Both the position numbers and the translations under genes were made by a program. Shown in pieces: positions 1-9,464 of a DNA stretch of 64,000 nucleotides. The notes below the pieces were generated by a model. The model had not been told where the DNA came from. It worked only from the letters and a program-made list of their open reading frames with translations, and did no database searches. Source of the stretch: an uncultured Candidatus Melainabacteria bacterium (GTDB lineage: Bacteria; Cyanobacteriota; Vampirovibrionia; Gastranaerophilales; Gastranaerophilaceae); assembly GCA_934675685.1 (NCBI GenBank), contig CAKURL010000005.1, positions 1-64,000 on the forward strand. Reading direction: 5' to 3'. Position 1 is the stretch's first letter, and every line of letters starts with the position of its first letter.

Positions 1-1
1 C

Positions 2-712
2 AATAATGTTGATATTGCTTATTCTCAATTGAACAACGCAATAGGGATACCTTTTTGTGACCCTTATATGATTGATGTGAGCTTAAAATATGAACCTGTA
101 AAAATCACTATGAAAGAAGCGGTAGAAATCGCAAATGAGTCAAGGCCGGATATCAAAACTGCAATGCTTAATGTGGATAACGCAAATCAACAAGTGAAGT
201 TGTCTTGGAAAAGTTGGCTTCCTTCTTTAGAATTTCAAGCAAACTACGCAAAAGGGGGCGTTGATAGCTTCACTGCTCGAGAATGGTACAACTACGGGGG
301 CTTTTTAGTTTTTCCTACGGTGAACCCTGTTTTAATCGGTACGCAAATCAAAGAAGCAAAAGCAGCTTATAAACAAATGCAATATAATACAAAAGCCCAA
401 ATAAACGACATCTATTATGAAATACAAACAGTTTATACGACTTTGAAAAACACTAAAGCTCAAATTCCTGTGATGAAAGTGGCTATGGATAAAGCCCAAG
501 AAAACTATGAAATCACATCTGGAAAATATAAAGTGGGCTATGGAAATGCGATAGAATTAAAAGATGCACAAGTAGCATTAGCAACAGCAAAATTGAATTA
601 TTACAAAACAATTTTTGATTATAATTCTGCAAGAGCAAACTTAGAAAAAGCAATCGGACAAACTCTAAAAGCAGATAACAGCGAGCTTATAGATAATCCG
701 CAAGATATTTAA
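2..712 (+). CDS. TolC-family outer-membrane efflux protein, 5' end outside the window
   Basis: The frame is open from base 2 with no start, so the gene begins before the window; a TTG at 29 is internal. The visible 236 residues form the second half of a TolC/OEP protein: long amphipathic helices, an ITMKEAVEIANESRPDI segment typical of the start of the second OEP repeat, a small beta-strand stretch (SLEFQANYAKGG) and a closing segment ending LEKAIGQ. The family forms trimeric outer-membrane channels for tripartite efflux or type I secretion. The partner pump genes must lie upstream. The stop overlaps the convergent S41 protease stop by four bases, with no terminator hairpin visible between them. 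Family assignment is sure; the transported substrate cannot be told. Confidence 0.85.
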   Translation, partial: NNVDIAYSQLNNAIGIPFCDPYMIDVSLKYEPVKITMKEAVEIANESRPDIKTAMLNVDNANQQVKLSWKSWLPSLEFQANYAKGGVDSFTAREWYNYGGFLVFPTVNPVLIGTQIKEAKAAYKQMQYNTKAQINDIYYEIQTVYTTLKNTKAQIPVMKVAMDKAQENYEITSGKYKVGYGNAIELKDAQVALATAKLNYYKTIFDYNSARANLEKAIGQTLKADNSELIDNPQDI

Positions 713-1965
713 TCTTTTGCTATTTTTTCTAGTAAATTTTGCGCAAAATTCAATTGTGAATCGTTGCCCAAGGTGAAATCTTTGTGGCTGATTGTGACTT
801 CGTAATCAGGCTCAATTCCTTTTTTGTTTATATCTTCGCCTTTTGGGGTTAGATATCTTGCAATAGTGAGGTTCATGCCAGTTTTGTCGGGCAAAGAAAA
901 GACTTTTTGAACAAGCCCTTTGCCATAAGTCGTGGTGCCCACTAAAATCGCTCTTTTGTTGTCGTGGAGCGCAGAAGACAATATTTCAGAAGCAGAAGCG
1001 GAGTTGTTATCCACTAAAACCACAATCGGGTTATCATAAATGCAGCCTTCGTCTTGGGCAGTATAAGTGTTTTTCTTTCCTTGGCGCGCGATTACTTGGA
1101 CAATTGTTCCTTTTTTCATAAACAAATTTGAAATTAAAATCGCGTTTTGGAAAAGCCCGCCTGAGTTTCCTCTTAAATCTAAAATAAGCCCTTTTGTGTC
1201 TTTGAGGCGATTTAGGGCGACTATAAAGTCGCTTGGAGTGTCGAGGCCGATGAAGCTTAAAATCCTAATATAGCCAATGTCGTTATTTAGTTTTTTAGAA
1301 ACGACAGTTTTGACTTTGATTTCGTCTCTTTTTACTGTTTTATTCAGCTTTTGAGTTCCCCTCAAGATTTCAAGGTTCAAAGAAACGTTGATGTCTCCTC
1401 TGATTAGCTGTGCTACTTGATAGACTGATTGGCCGTTCACGTCTTGGTCATTGACTTTTAAAATGATATCCCCTGCTTTTATGCCCGAAAGGTATGCAGG
1501 AGCGTTTTCTAAGACATTTACTATATAGATTTTTCCTGAAATCGAAGCTATATTTATCCCTATTCCATATAATTTCGAATTTATCGCAGAATTTTGCTCT
1601 TGGAATTCTTTTTCTGACATGAATTTTGAATAAGAATCGTCTAAAGAAGCAATCATGGAATTAATCGCTAAAGCCGCGTCCTCTTTGGTTTTTATTTGCT
1701 TTGCATATCTTTTTTTCCATTTTGACCAGTTTTGGTCGTTTAGGTCTCTTGAATAATAATTTGTCTTAATTACTTGCCAACATTCTAAAAAGAGCTCTTT
1801 TGGAGTCGCTTTTTCGTAATTTAGGGAGTTGATTTCAGAGACGTTATTAATTCTATTTATTTGTTTGATTTTAAAATTTTTATAAGTTATGAAAAACAAA
1901 ATTAAGACGCACACAAAAAGTGCGGCAAACTGCTTCATTATTCTTTTGTTGTATTTGAATTTCAT
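709..1965 (-). CDS. C-terminal processing protease, S41 family
   Basis: A 418-residue serine protease of the CtpA/Prc type. A membrane anchor or uncleaved signal lies at about residues 11-27. An N-terminal helical region is followed by a PDZ domain (about 130-205, with YGIGINIAS and SGIKAGDIILKVND) and the S41 catalytic domain (about 225-395). The Ser/Lys dyad can be placed at S324 in NNSASASE and K349 in TTYGKGLVQ, 25 residues apart as in D1-processing proteases; LDLRGNSGG (about 263-270) is the conserved strand-turn. It presumably trims C-termini of envelope proteins in the periplasm. It is two bases downstream of an OmpR-type regulator gene on the same strand, so the two are likely co-transcribed. 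Which substrate it cleaves is not visible. Confidence 0.93.
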   Translation of the reverse strand: MKFKYNKRIMKQFAALFVCVLILFFITYKNFKIKQINRINNVSEINSLNYEKATPKELFLECWQVIKTNYYSRDLNDQNWSKWKKRYAKQIKTKEDAALAINSMIASLDDSYSKFMSEKEFQEQNSAINSKLYGIGINIASISGKIYIVNVLENAPAYLSGIKAGDIILKVNDQDVNGQSVYQVAQLIRGDINVSLNLEILRGTQKLNKTVKRDEIKVKTVVSKKLNNDIGYIRILSFIGLDTPSDFIVALNRLKDTKGLILDLRGNSGGLFQNAILISNLFMKKGTIVQVIARQGKKNTYTAQDEGCIYDNPIVVLVDNNSASASEILSSALHDNKRAILVGTTTYGKGLVQKVFSLPDKTGMNLTIARYLTPKGEDINKKGIEPDYEVTISHKDFTLGNDSQLNFAQNLLEKIAKD

Positions 1966-1967
1966 AA

Positions 1968-2681
1968 TTATTTTTCTTCGCCGTTGGCTAAAAGTCTATA
2001 TCCACCACCATAAATTGTCTTTATGTATTTGTTTTTTGTGTCTGAAATTTTGTCGATTTTTTTTCTTAAATGCGTGATATGCACTCTGATTGTGTCGATG
2101 TCGTCATCTTGTTCGTAGCCCCAGACTTCTTTTAAAAGTTCTTTTGAAGAAACCATAGAGCCTTCTTTTTGCATTAAAACATTTAAAATATCAAATTCTA
2201 TTGGCGTCAATTGGGTCTTTTTGTCTTTGATTTGAACACTATAGCTTTCAGGAATTAAAGTGATATCTCCCCTGGACAAAATTTCTTTCACTCTAAGAGA
2301 CTGCAATTCTTGCCCAGAGCGGTTTAAAAGGGCAAGCACGCGCGCTTTTAATTCTTCTATTTCAAAAGGCTTTGTCATATAATCATCTACGCCTGAATTA
2401 AAGCCTTCTAATTTGTTGTTTAATTCTCCCAAGGCTGTGAGCATAATGATTGGAGTTTTTTCAATCATCGGAGTTTGGCGAATTTTTTGCGCGATATCAA
2501 ACCCGTTTACTGCTCCCATCATGACGTCTAAAATAACTAAAGAAGGGAGCTCTTGCTTGATTAAAGCAAAACCTTTGATTGGGTCTGTTGAATAAAGGCA
2601 ATTGTAGCCCGCAAGCTCAAGGTTTATCTTTATAAGTTCGCAAATTGCTATGTCGTCATCAATAATTAAAATCTTGTTCAT
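1968..2681 (-). CDS. OmpR/PhoB-family response regulator
   Basis: 237 residues with an N-terminal receiver domain (acidic pocket D8-D10, phosphoacceptor D52 in VILDVMM, T82 and K104 in MTKPF) and a C-terminal winged helix (about 130-235, with LTPIEFDILNVLM and the DTIRVHITHLRKKI recognition region). The protein resembles the RpaB/PhoB type. No sensor kinase is adjacent; the only kinase-like gene in the window is a degenerate one at 22.1 kb. The two-base gap to the S41 protease suggests one transcript and possibly an envelope-stress role, which is inference. The upstream 64 bases before rsmG are AT-rich without a clear hairpin. Confidence 0.92.
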   Translation of the reverse strand: MNKILIIDDDIAICELIKINLELAGYNCLYSTDPIKGFALIKQELPSLVILDVMMGAVNGFDIAQKIRQTPMIEKTPIIMLTALGELNNKLEGFNSGVDDYMTKPFEIEELKARVLALLNRSGQELQSLRVKEILSRGDITLIPESYSVQIKDKKTQLTPIEFDILNVLMQKEGSMVSSKELLKEVWGYEQDDDIDTIRVHITHLRKKIDKISDTKNKYIKTIYGGGYRLLANGEEK

Positions 2682-2745
2682 ATTAAAATTTTATATCTAA
2701 AAAAAATTATAAAATTAATTATTTCTAAATCTTTACAAGAAAAAA

Positions 2746-3393
2746 TTAAATTTTTTCTAAAATGACCAAATTTCTTTCATACTCTTCTTTTAAAGGGAGT
2801 CTGTAGTCTATGATTTTAAATTTTGCGTTTTTATATTTTTGTTTAAATTTTTGAATTTCTTCTTTATGCCCTTTGGATTTATAAATCACAAAATTGCCTC
2901 CGGAATTCAAATGTTTTTTGGATAGTTCCCAGATATTTAAAATTTCGCCCACTGCCCGAGATAAAATCAAATCGACATTTAAAGGTAATACGTCTTCTAT
3001 TCTGGAATAAGCGATTTCAAGGTTTTCTAGGTTCAATTTTTCTTTTATTTCTTTAATGAAATTGATTTTTTTAATCCTAGAATCGTTTGCGATTATTTGA
3101 AGGCTTGGAAAGCAAATCGCCAAAATGACGCTTGGAAAGCCGCCTCCTGTGCCCACATCAAGGATTTTTTTGTGGAGCAAAAATTTGTCCCATTTAAAAA
3201 TCGAAAGAGAATCAAAAACATGTTTTTCAAACAAAACATTTGTGTCGTTTTTGCTCATCAAGTTCGTGTGGGAATTATATTCCAAGAAAATTTCTTCCCA
3301 AGCGCAAAGCTTTTCTAAGATATTTTCTTCTAAAGTTAAACCCAAATTTTCCTTTAGGATTTCTATTATTTTTTCTTTATTATCTTTTATCAT
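2746..3393 (-). CDS. rsmG: 16S rRNA (guanine-N7) methyltransferase RsmG (GidB)
   Basis: 215 residues, the usual length for RsmG, which methylates G527 of 16S rRNA using SAM. The SAM-binding motif KILDVGTGGGFPSVILAI lies at about residues 75-92; the family-typical NLMSKNDTNVLFEKHVFDSL segment precedes it, and ILSRAVGE and YKSKGHKEE follow in the expected places. Its start lies inside the end of the upstream STAND/TPR gene (14-base overlap), so the two are translationally linked. In many bacteria this gene sits beside mnmG or parAB; here it does not. Confidence 0.95.
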   Translation of the reverse strand: MIKDNKEKIIEILKENLGLTLEENILEKLCAWEEIFLEYNSHTNLMSKNDTNVLFEKHVFDSLSIFKWDKFLLHKKILDVGTGGGFPSVILAICFPSLQIIANDSRIKKINFIKEIKEKLNLENLEIAYSRIEDVLPLNVDLILSRAVGEILNIWELSKKHLNSGGNFVIYKSKGHKEEIQKFKQKYKNAKFKIIDYRLPLKEEYERNLVILEKI

Positions 3394-5779
3394 ATTTTTC
3401 CATTATCGCAATAAATTTGTCGTGGTCAAGGCGAATTTTTATATCTTTAATCCTTGAATTTATGCGCTCGATGTTTTCTTTGTCTTTGAGCTCGATTAAA
3501 AGTTTTTTAGAATTCAAGAAATTTAAAAGCGCAGATTCATCTTTTCTTTGGTCGCAATAGTATTCTCCGACTTCAAAATAGATAATTGCTTCTTTGAATT
3601 TGTCTTTTAGCTTTAAAGCTGTGTCTAGCGCTTGCTTATAATAGCCAATCGCCGAGCTTGAGTCTATTTTAGAATATAAATTAGCTAATTCTTTTTGAGA
3701 AAAATAAACATTTTCTAAGTCGTTATTGTCGAGGTCAAATTGAAGGGCGAGCTTCAAAAATTCGCTTGCTTCTTTGAATTTAGAAGCTTCTATGTAGATT
3801 TGAGCTAAATTTACCAAAGAAACAGAATAATATTTATTTTCTCTTATTTCTGAACTTGTTAAATAGTTTTTTTGATAATATTTTATAGCGTTTTCGCTAT
3901 CTTGGTTTTCGTCATACAAAACAGCGAGCCTGTAATATGCTTTTGAAACGAGTTCTTTGTTTTTCCCTAAAGACAAAGAAAGCCCTCTTTCGTATTGTTT
4001 TATTGCATCTTTTAGGTTTGCTTGGGCTTCTTCAATTTCTCCTAATTCCAAAAATGCCCTTGCTCTATAGTTTGAGCTATTTTGCTCGCTATAGGCGATT
4101 TGCTCAAATTGTGTTTTTGCGACGTTGATTTTATAAAGCCTTTTATTGAAAGAAGCAACTAAAAATTCGATTTCGCACCTTCTTGTGTCTTTATTTTCTC
4201 TACAAGTTTTGTAGGCTTCTTTATAACATTTATATTCAAAATCAGTATTATTTAAAGCTTGGTAGTTTTTTGCGAGCATTAAAAGAATTTCTATTTTAAA
4301 TTCTTCTTGTTCGTCTGTTTCTTGCGCTCTTTTCAGCTCTTCTATGGCTTCATTATATTTATAATTTTTGTTTAATTCGCGAGCAGAATTAATCAAAGAG
4401 ATGATAAAATTAGTATTTTTTTCTCTTAATTCTTCGTCTAGCCTTTTTTGAAAGCTCAAAGGCGAGTTTTCGCTTTTAGAAGAAGCGTCTTTTAAGAGAG
4501 CTTTTCTTTCTTTGATTTTGTCTAGTTTTTCTTTAAGTTTGTTTTTTTGGTTTTCTTTTGTGTTCCAAGAGTTGAAACCCAAATAAGGCAAGTTTTTGCT
4601 TGCTTTTTGCGAAGTCGTAATTGAAGGCATGAGGCTTTTGAAGTCTTCGATTTCTTTTCTGATGGATTCTCTAGAAAGCCTTAAAAGCCTGTCTTTTGGG
4701 CTTTTTGTGAGCTCTAGCTCGTAGATTTGGATTAAGTTTTTGTAGTTTGTGATTTTTTCTTGGATTGAAAAAGTAGGTAAGACATATTGTTTAAAATAGT
4801 CTTTGACATAGATTTCGTCTTCAAAACAAGAAACCAAGAAATTATTTTTCAAATATTCAATATATTCAACTTTTCCAACGCCATAATTCTTGATAAATTC
4901 AAGGCTCACAGGGTGCGATAACAAGCAAAGAGTTCTGAAGGAGGAAAGATAGATGTTTGGAGTTAAAGAGATGAATTTTGCAATCAAAAATTGCTCATAA
5001 GTTTCTTTGTTTAAAGTGGTTTTTCTTTCGTATTCGTCTATTAAATCCATAAGTTCTATGTTTGTAGTAGAGCAATATTTTAAGCTCATTTTTAAATAAA
5101 GCTCAAGCCCCAAGGTTGTTTCATAGACTTTGTCTTTGAAATCTTGTTCATAAGGTTTATCCAAAGCTGTCAATTTGTCTTCAAATTCTTCTTTTGAAAG
5201 ATTTTTGAAGCTCAAGCTTTGGACTTTTGTTTGTCTATATCTAAAAATATTTTTTTCTTGAGTTCTTGAAGTTATGATGATTTTGACATTGTCGAAGCTT
5301 GCTAAATGTGACAAAAAGTTTACAATTTCAATATTATTTTCGATACATTCAAAATTTTCTATGACAATCAGGCATGGAATGTTTAAAGATTTAAAATAAT
5401 GCACGACTTTGTCTTCAAAATTGTCTGTTGTAAACTTTTTTAAAGATATTTTAGACGACATGGAAAATTTTCTAAAATCGTCGTAGAAGTTCAAAAGAAA
5501 GTCATTTATCAAAGAATTTTTGAAGCAAAAATGACGAAATATTAAGGTTTCTTGCTTTAGCTCTTTAAGCGCCATATCAACGGTTTCGCTTTTTGCGCAG
5601 CCTTTTGGACCCGAGACGAAAAGTAAGTCGAAAGTAGAGGTGCAAAAATTTAATATTTCATTTATAATAGAACTGTTAAATTGAAAAAAGCCTTGTGTCA
5701 TAATATCATTGTATAAATTTACGAAGATATTTGCAATAGGATAAAAAACATCAGTTGTATCGTTTTTGAAAATTGTCAT
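3380..5779 (-). CDS. STAND-like P-loop ATPase with TPR repeats
   Basis: 799 residues. The N-terminal third has a P-loop NTPase of the STAND/AAA_16 style: Walker A GPKGCAKS (57-64), a Walker-B-like LIVIENFE (137-144) with N where the second acidic residue is usual, and the sensor IIITSR (167-172) typical of NB-ARC/STAND proteins. A helical region follows, then a charged linker (about 385-450) and a TPR superhelix over about 450-780 (repeats such as AKNYQALNN, AFLELGEIEEAQANLKDAIKQYERGL, AYYRLAVLYDENQDSENAIKYY). STAND proteins act as nucleotide-driven switches whose repeats sense a ligand; no effector domain is visible at either end. The overlap with rsmG argues for a chromosomal, housekeeping-like setting rather than a mobile defence gene. 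Function unknown. Confidence 0.75.
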   Translation of the reverse strand: MTIFKNDTTDVFYPIANIFVNLYNDIMTQGFFQFNSSIINEILNFCTSTFDLLFVSGPKGCAKSETVDMALKELKQETLIFRHFCFKNSLINDFLLNFYDDFRKFSMSSKISLKKFTTDNFEDKVVHYFKSLNIPCLIVIENFECIENNIEIVNFLSHLASFDNVKIIITSRTQEKNIFRYRQTKVQSLSFKNLSKEEFEDKLTALDKPYEQDFKDKVYETTLGLELYLKMSLKYCSTTNIELMDLIDEYERKTTLNKETYEQFLIAKFISLTPNIYLSSFRTLCLLSHPVSLEFIKNYGVGKVEYIEYLKNNFLVSCFEDEIYVKDYFKQYVLPTFSIQEKITNYKNLIQIYELELTKSPKDRLLRLSRESIRKEIEDFKSLMPSITTSQKASKNLPYLGFNSWNTKENQKNKLKEKLDKIKERKALLKDASSKSENSPLSFQKRLDEELREKNTNFIISLINSARELNKNYKYNEAIEELKRAQETDEQEEFKIEILLMLAKNYQALNNTDFEYKCYKEAYKTCRENKDTRRCEIEFLVASFNKRLYKINVAKTQFEQIAYSEQNSSNYRARAFLELGEIEEAQANLKDAIKQYERGLSLSLGKNKELVSKAYYRLAVLYDENQDSENAIKYYQKNYLTSSEIRENKYYSVSLVNLAQIYIEASKFKEASEFLKLALQFDLDNNDLENVYFSQKELANLYSKIDSSSAIGYYKQALDTALKLKDKFKEAIIYFEVGEYYCDQRKDESALLNFLNSKKLLIELKDKENIERINSRIKDIKIRLDHDKFIAIMEKYDKR

Positions 5780-5913
5780 AGCCCGAAAATGTTGATTAGG
5801 TGTATATTTTACGGTTATTACATGTATTAAGAAATGTTAAAAAATAATTATTCTAAAGGCAAAAAAATCAATTTAGTGTTGTTTATATATTTGTAAAGTT
5901 GTTTGGGGTAAAA

Positions 5914-6978
5914 ATGCAACAAGTTAGCAGCGTAAATTTAGAAAAACTTCCAACAAACGGGTATTACGTTTCAAAAGAAGACAAGAAAAAACAATATTTT
6001 CAAAACGAATCACATATACACAAACAAAATGCTTTGACGGGAATTAAAACAAGCGCTCATAAGCTTTATAACGACGTTTTCACATATTTCCCTAAAGGCT
6101 TTAAAGGTTCTAAAAACAGTGATTTTTATGAATTTTTGTCCATGGGGCTTGTGCCATATTTGATTGGCGGAGCAACCATGATTGCGACATATAGCGCTGC
6201 AAATTCTGCATTTAAACCATCTGACGCAGGCGCTGCTGCGAAGGTGGCTCGAAATTCTGCTGCCGGGATTGTTTTATATGGCCTTGGCAAAGTTGCTTCA
6301 AGAAAACTTTCTCGCTCGTTGATAAATATGTCGACAGGCGTTAACTTAGATTTAAAATATTTAAACAAAGCCTATGAAGTGCCTGAACTTGGGCAAGACA
6401 AGGGCTTGGTTCGCGTTCAATACCCCGGAGTTTACGATTCTTCTGAATTTCCAAGAACAGATTTAATAAAAAAAGACGCTGAATTATTCCACGACGACAA
6501 AAATTACCACGACGACAGAATTGCAAGAAAGATGGGCTATAAGGATAGATTAAATGCCCCAGAGCAAATCGTAAACAAAAAAGTTAGAGAATTAAAAGTC
6601 AGAGCAGGTGCTATGGAAAATATTTTAGGATATATTCCTGCTGCTTTGGGTGTGGCTTTGGGCGCACAAAAAAGTTTCCAAAATCTCAAAATTGAAAAAG
6701 TTTTCAACTTTGACGAAGCAAAAAATTTAGACAAAGTTGACTTCAAAGCAATTAAATCAAACTTGTTTAATCCTGTTAAAACTTTGAAAAATTCTTTCGT
6801 AGAATTGTGGCAAGGAAACGGAAGAAACTTAATCACTAAAAACTTCGGAAAAGCTTTGATAATTGGCTCAGTTGCAGCTACATTATTGAACTGGCTTGTT
6901 CCAACTCTTGCTTTCAAGAAAAAACCGGATACATTGAAATCCAAAATTGATACTAAAAAAGAATACGAGGTATGCTAA
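5914..6978 (+). CDS. unrecognised membrane protein, first gene of GH13 operon
   Basis: About 354 residues if the ATG at 5914 is used; it has GGGG five bases upstream, while an in-frame TTG at 5899 lacks such a site. I do not recognise the family. The protein starts with a polar 60-residue stretch and has hydrophobic helices at about 70-95 (GLVPYLIGGATMIATYSAA), 110-125, 235-250 (ILGYIPAALGVALGA) and near the C-terminus (ALIIGSVAATLLNWLVPTLAF), ending in a lysine-rich tail. No signal peptide is seen. It shares general layout with the next gene (internal paired helices, one C-terminal helix, basic tail). Its stop overlaps the next start as TAATG, so the two are translationally coupled. Confidence 0.75.
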   Translation: MQQVSSVNLEKLPTNGYYVSKEDKKKQYFQNESHIHKQNALTGIKTSAHKLYNDVFTYFPKGFKGSKNSDFYEFLSMGLVPYLIGGATMIATYSAANSAFKPSDAGAAAKVARNSAAGIVLYGLGKVASRKLSRSLINMSTGVNLDLKYLNKAYEVPELGQDKGLVRVQYPGVYDSSEFPRTDLIKKDAELFHDDKNYHDDRIARKMGYKDRLNAPEQIVNKKVRELKVRAGAMENILGYIPAALGVALGAQKSFQNLKIEKVFNFDEAKNLDKVDFKAIKSNLFNPVKTLKNSFVELWQGNGRNLITKNFGKALIIGSVAATLLNWLVPTLAFKKKPDTLKSKIDTKKEYEVC

Positions 6979-9464
6979 TGTCATCAATAAGCCCTCTTTT
7001 ACAATCAAGAATAAGACAACAACAATATCAATTTTCCGACAATGGCAGAGTAGAAAACCATGAGGAAATATATAAAGATTTGCAAAAACACGCAAACGAC
7101 GTAAAGCCAAACGAAGCAAAAGCAAAGCTTATCAAACAAGGCCCTGTGTCGGCTGCTTTTTCTGCCGTTAAAGATACTTTCCAAGATGGAAAGAACTTTA
7201 AAAAAGCAGTGAAAACAGGAAAATTAGGCGACAACAACTTAGGCCGTTTGAACGATTTAGGCATGAAGCTAGGGGCTGTTGCGATTGCAGCTTATCTTGC
7301 TTTAAACAAATCTCAAACTAAAACAGAATCAATCATGAAATTTGTTGGTGGTGGTACGTTCTTTGCGACTATGGCTTTATGGCCAAAGCTTGCAATCAAT
7401 CTTCCGGCTAGAATTGTCCATGGCTTCAACATCGGCCAAAGATATACAAGCGCTCAAGGTGACAAAAAAGATTTCTTCTTAGACAACCAATTCTTGCCTT
7501 GGGACGCATATTCAAAATATGAAATGTCTGAAATCGGCTCTCGCACAGGAATTGATTTTTATAGCGACAATGGCGAAGAAAAAATCAGAAGAAAAATGCA
7601 AAAAACTGCTCTTCAAAACAGAACCCTTTGGATGGCAACAGCAGGCTTTGCAACTCCTTTGATGACTTCTTTGGTGGGCAATGCAGTTGAGCCTAAAATT
7701 AAAGATGCAGTTATCACAAAAGGCTATGAAAACACAAGAAATATCATTCAAGCAGGCGCCTTAGGAGAAAAAATAGCAGGGTCAGACACTCTTGTTCGAA
7801 ACAACAAAGCTATTCAAGCTTTGTTTAATCAATATGAAGGTAAAGAATTTGACGATAAGTTCTTCTCTACATTAGCCGACATGTTGCAGCTTCACGCTCC
7901 GGAATATAAAACAAAAATGACAAAAGACGGTTTGGCTCTTGTAAAAGGCAAAGATGGTCAATTTGTTGCGGTCGAAGCTCCTTTGTTTAAAAGCGCCGAT
8001 GACGTTAAGCCAATTGCGAAATTCTCCGGCAATATCGATGAAACAGTTGTTGCTTTGAAAAATATGCTTGCTTCTAGCAGCGCTTTTGATATGGAAAAAT
8101 TAGAAGCTCAATTGAAACAAACAAGAGACAAAAAAATGCGCGTATTGGGCGAAGATAAAGTTAAAAATATCTTAGCTGCTTTAGGTAACAACCCAACAGA
8201 AGAAGCTTTACGAGAAACTTTAGAAAACAATAATGTTCCAAAACAATTAATAAATTCTCTTGTTACAAGCACAAGAAAAACAAAAGCAAAAGATTCAAGC
8301 GAATTTTTAGAAGAAGTTTTAAAATACAATACAGATACAGTGGGCGAAGTTCGAGGAAGAATTAAAGCTTATATCGATTTATTGAACCCTGTAATTGGTG
8401 CAAGAGATGAATCTGTTTATACAAGAGAATATAGAGACGCTCTTGGTAATTTATATGCTCAAATGGATCTTCCATACAAAAGCATAAATGGCAAACCAAG
8501 CTTGAAAAATATCCACTCAAGCACAGAAGCCATAACTGAAACATTGTCTGATTATTTCTCTGCTCAAGTGGAAAAAAACCCAAGAGGTTCTGAAAAATAT
8601 ACTAATTTCTTAACTGGGCTTTTGAGCGAAAATAAAGCAAGAACCGAATACAATGTTAGTGGTTTTGCAAAACTTTTAAATAGAATTTCTAATAAAGAAA
8701 ATAAAAATGTCTTTGATGAATTTTTCTTGAAACACATCGCTCCAAATATTCAAGAAAGAGCTTTGAAAAAAGTAGACGCTGCGATTGAAACTGCTTCTGC
8801 AATAAAAACAGAAAAAGAAGAAGTTGTAGATGCACTTTTAGAAAACAAAACTTTTGAAGCAGTTATCCCGGATAGCCTAAGAAATCCTTTGACAGACGCA
8901 ATTTTTGGCAAAAAAGAAGGTACACCAAATTCTATCGTAAAAGCAGTTAGAGATTTCTGCTCAAATGAAAGAGTTAATTTGACCAGCGTTGAGACCGCTC
9001 CTATCCTTTGCGCAAACTTTGCTGCCGGCTTGAAAAACAAGAAATTCGGCAATCTTACAGCAGGCGATATCGAAGTCATTGAAAAACTTTTATATGGCGG
9101 TAATATTTCTTATAGAAATAACCAACTTTTCCTTGCAAACGAAAAAGAATACAATAGAATTATTGATATGATTTTGAAAGAAAGTGGATTTAATGAAGAA
9201 GAAACCGTAATCAAAGATATCAAACAAAGAGTTGCGGATTTGAAAAATTTATCTGGAAGTAACGACGAAAAATATAGACGTGCAGTTGCTTTGGACTCTC
9301 AATTCAAAACATTCTTAACAAATAAATTTAATAACAAACACTGGGAAAGAATTTTTATTCCTGCGGCATTGGTGCTTGTTGGGGTTACCCTTTTAGTTCA
9401 ACCATTCTTTGGAAACATCAAAAAAGAATACCCTGACAAAGGCAGACAAGGAGGCAATAAATAA
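6978..9464 (+). CDS. unrecognised large membrane-associated protein, second gene of GH13 operon
   Basis: 828 residues from the ATG at 6978, which has GAGG seven bases upstream; the ATG at 6972 is only one base from that site and is less likely. The family is not recognised. The N-terminus MSSISPLLQSRIRQQ resembles the start of the following GH13-like protein. Hydrophobic segments lie at about 80-98 (LGAVAIAAYLALN), 110-135 (GGGTFFATMALWPKLAINLPARI), 210-228 (WMATAGFATPLMTSLVG) and 797-817 (IPAALVLVGVTLLVQPFFG). About 570 residues between the third and fourth helices are hydrophilic and helix-rich, probably a cytoplasmic platform. Both ends are coupled by TAATG overlaps to neighbours. A scaffold that places the GH13 proteins at a membrane is one possibility, unproven. 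Confidence 0.75.
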   Translation: MSSISPLLQSRIRQQQYQFSDNGRVENHEEIYKDLQKHANDVKPNEAKAKLIKQGPVSAAFSAVKDTFQDGKNFKKAVKTGKLGDNNLGRLNDLGMKLGAVAIAAYLALNKSQTKTESIMKFVGGGTFFATMALWPKLAINLPARIVHGFNIGQRYTSAQGDKKDFFLDNQFLPWDAYSKYEMSEIGSRTGIDFYSDNGEEKIRRKMQKTALQNRTLWMATAGFATPLMTSLVGNAVEPKIKDAVITKGYENTRNIIQAGALGEKIAGSDTLVRNNKAIQALFNQYEGKEFDDKFFSTLADMLQLHAPEYKTKMTKDGLALVKGKDGQFVAVEAPLFKSADDVKPIAKFSGNIDETVVALKNMLASSSAFDMEKLEAQLKQTRDKKMRVLGEDKVKNILAALGNNPTEEALRETLENNNVPKQLINSLVTSTRKTKAKDSSEFLEEVLKYNTDTVGEVRGRIKAYIDLLNPVIGARDESVYTREYRDALGNLYAQMDLPYKSINGKPSLKNIHSSTEAITETLSDYFSAQVEKNPRGSEKYTNFLTGLLSENKARTEYNVSGFAKLLNRISNKENKNVFDEFFLKHIAPNIQERALKKVDAAIETASAIKTEKEEVVDALLENKTFEAVIPDSLRNPLTDAIFGKKEGTPNSIVKAVRDFCSNERVNLTSVETAPILCANFAAGLKNKKFGNLTAGDIEVIEKLLYGGNISYRNNQLFLANEKEYNRIIDMILKESGFNEEETVIKDIKQRVADLKNLSGSNDEKYRRAVALDSQFKTFLTNKFNNKHWERIFIPAALVLVGVTLLVQPFFGNIKKEYPDKGRQGGNK

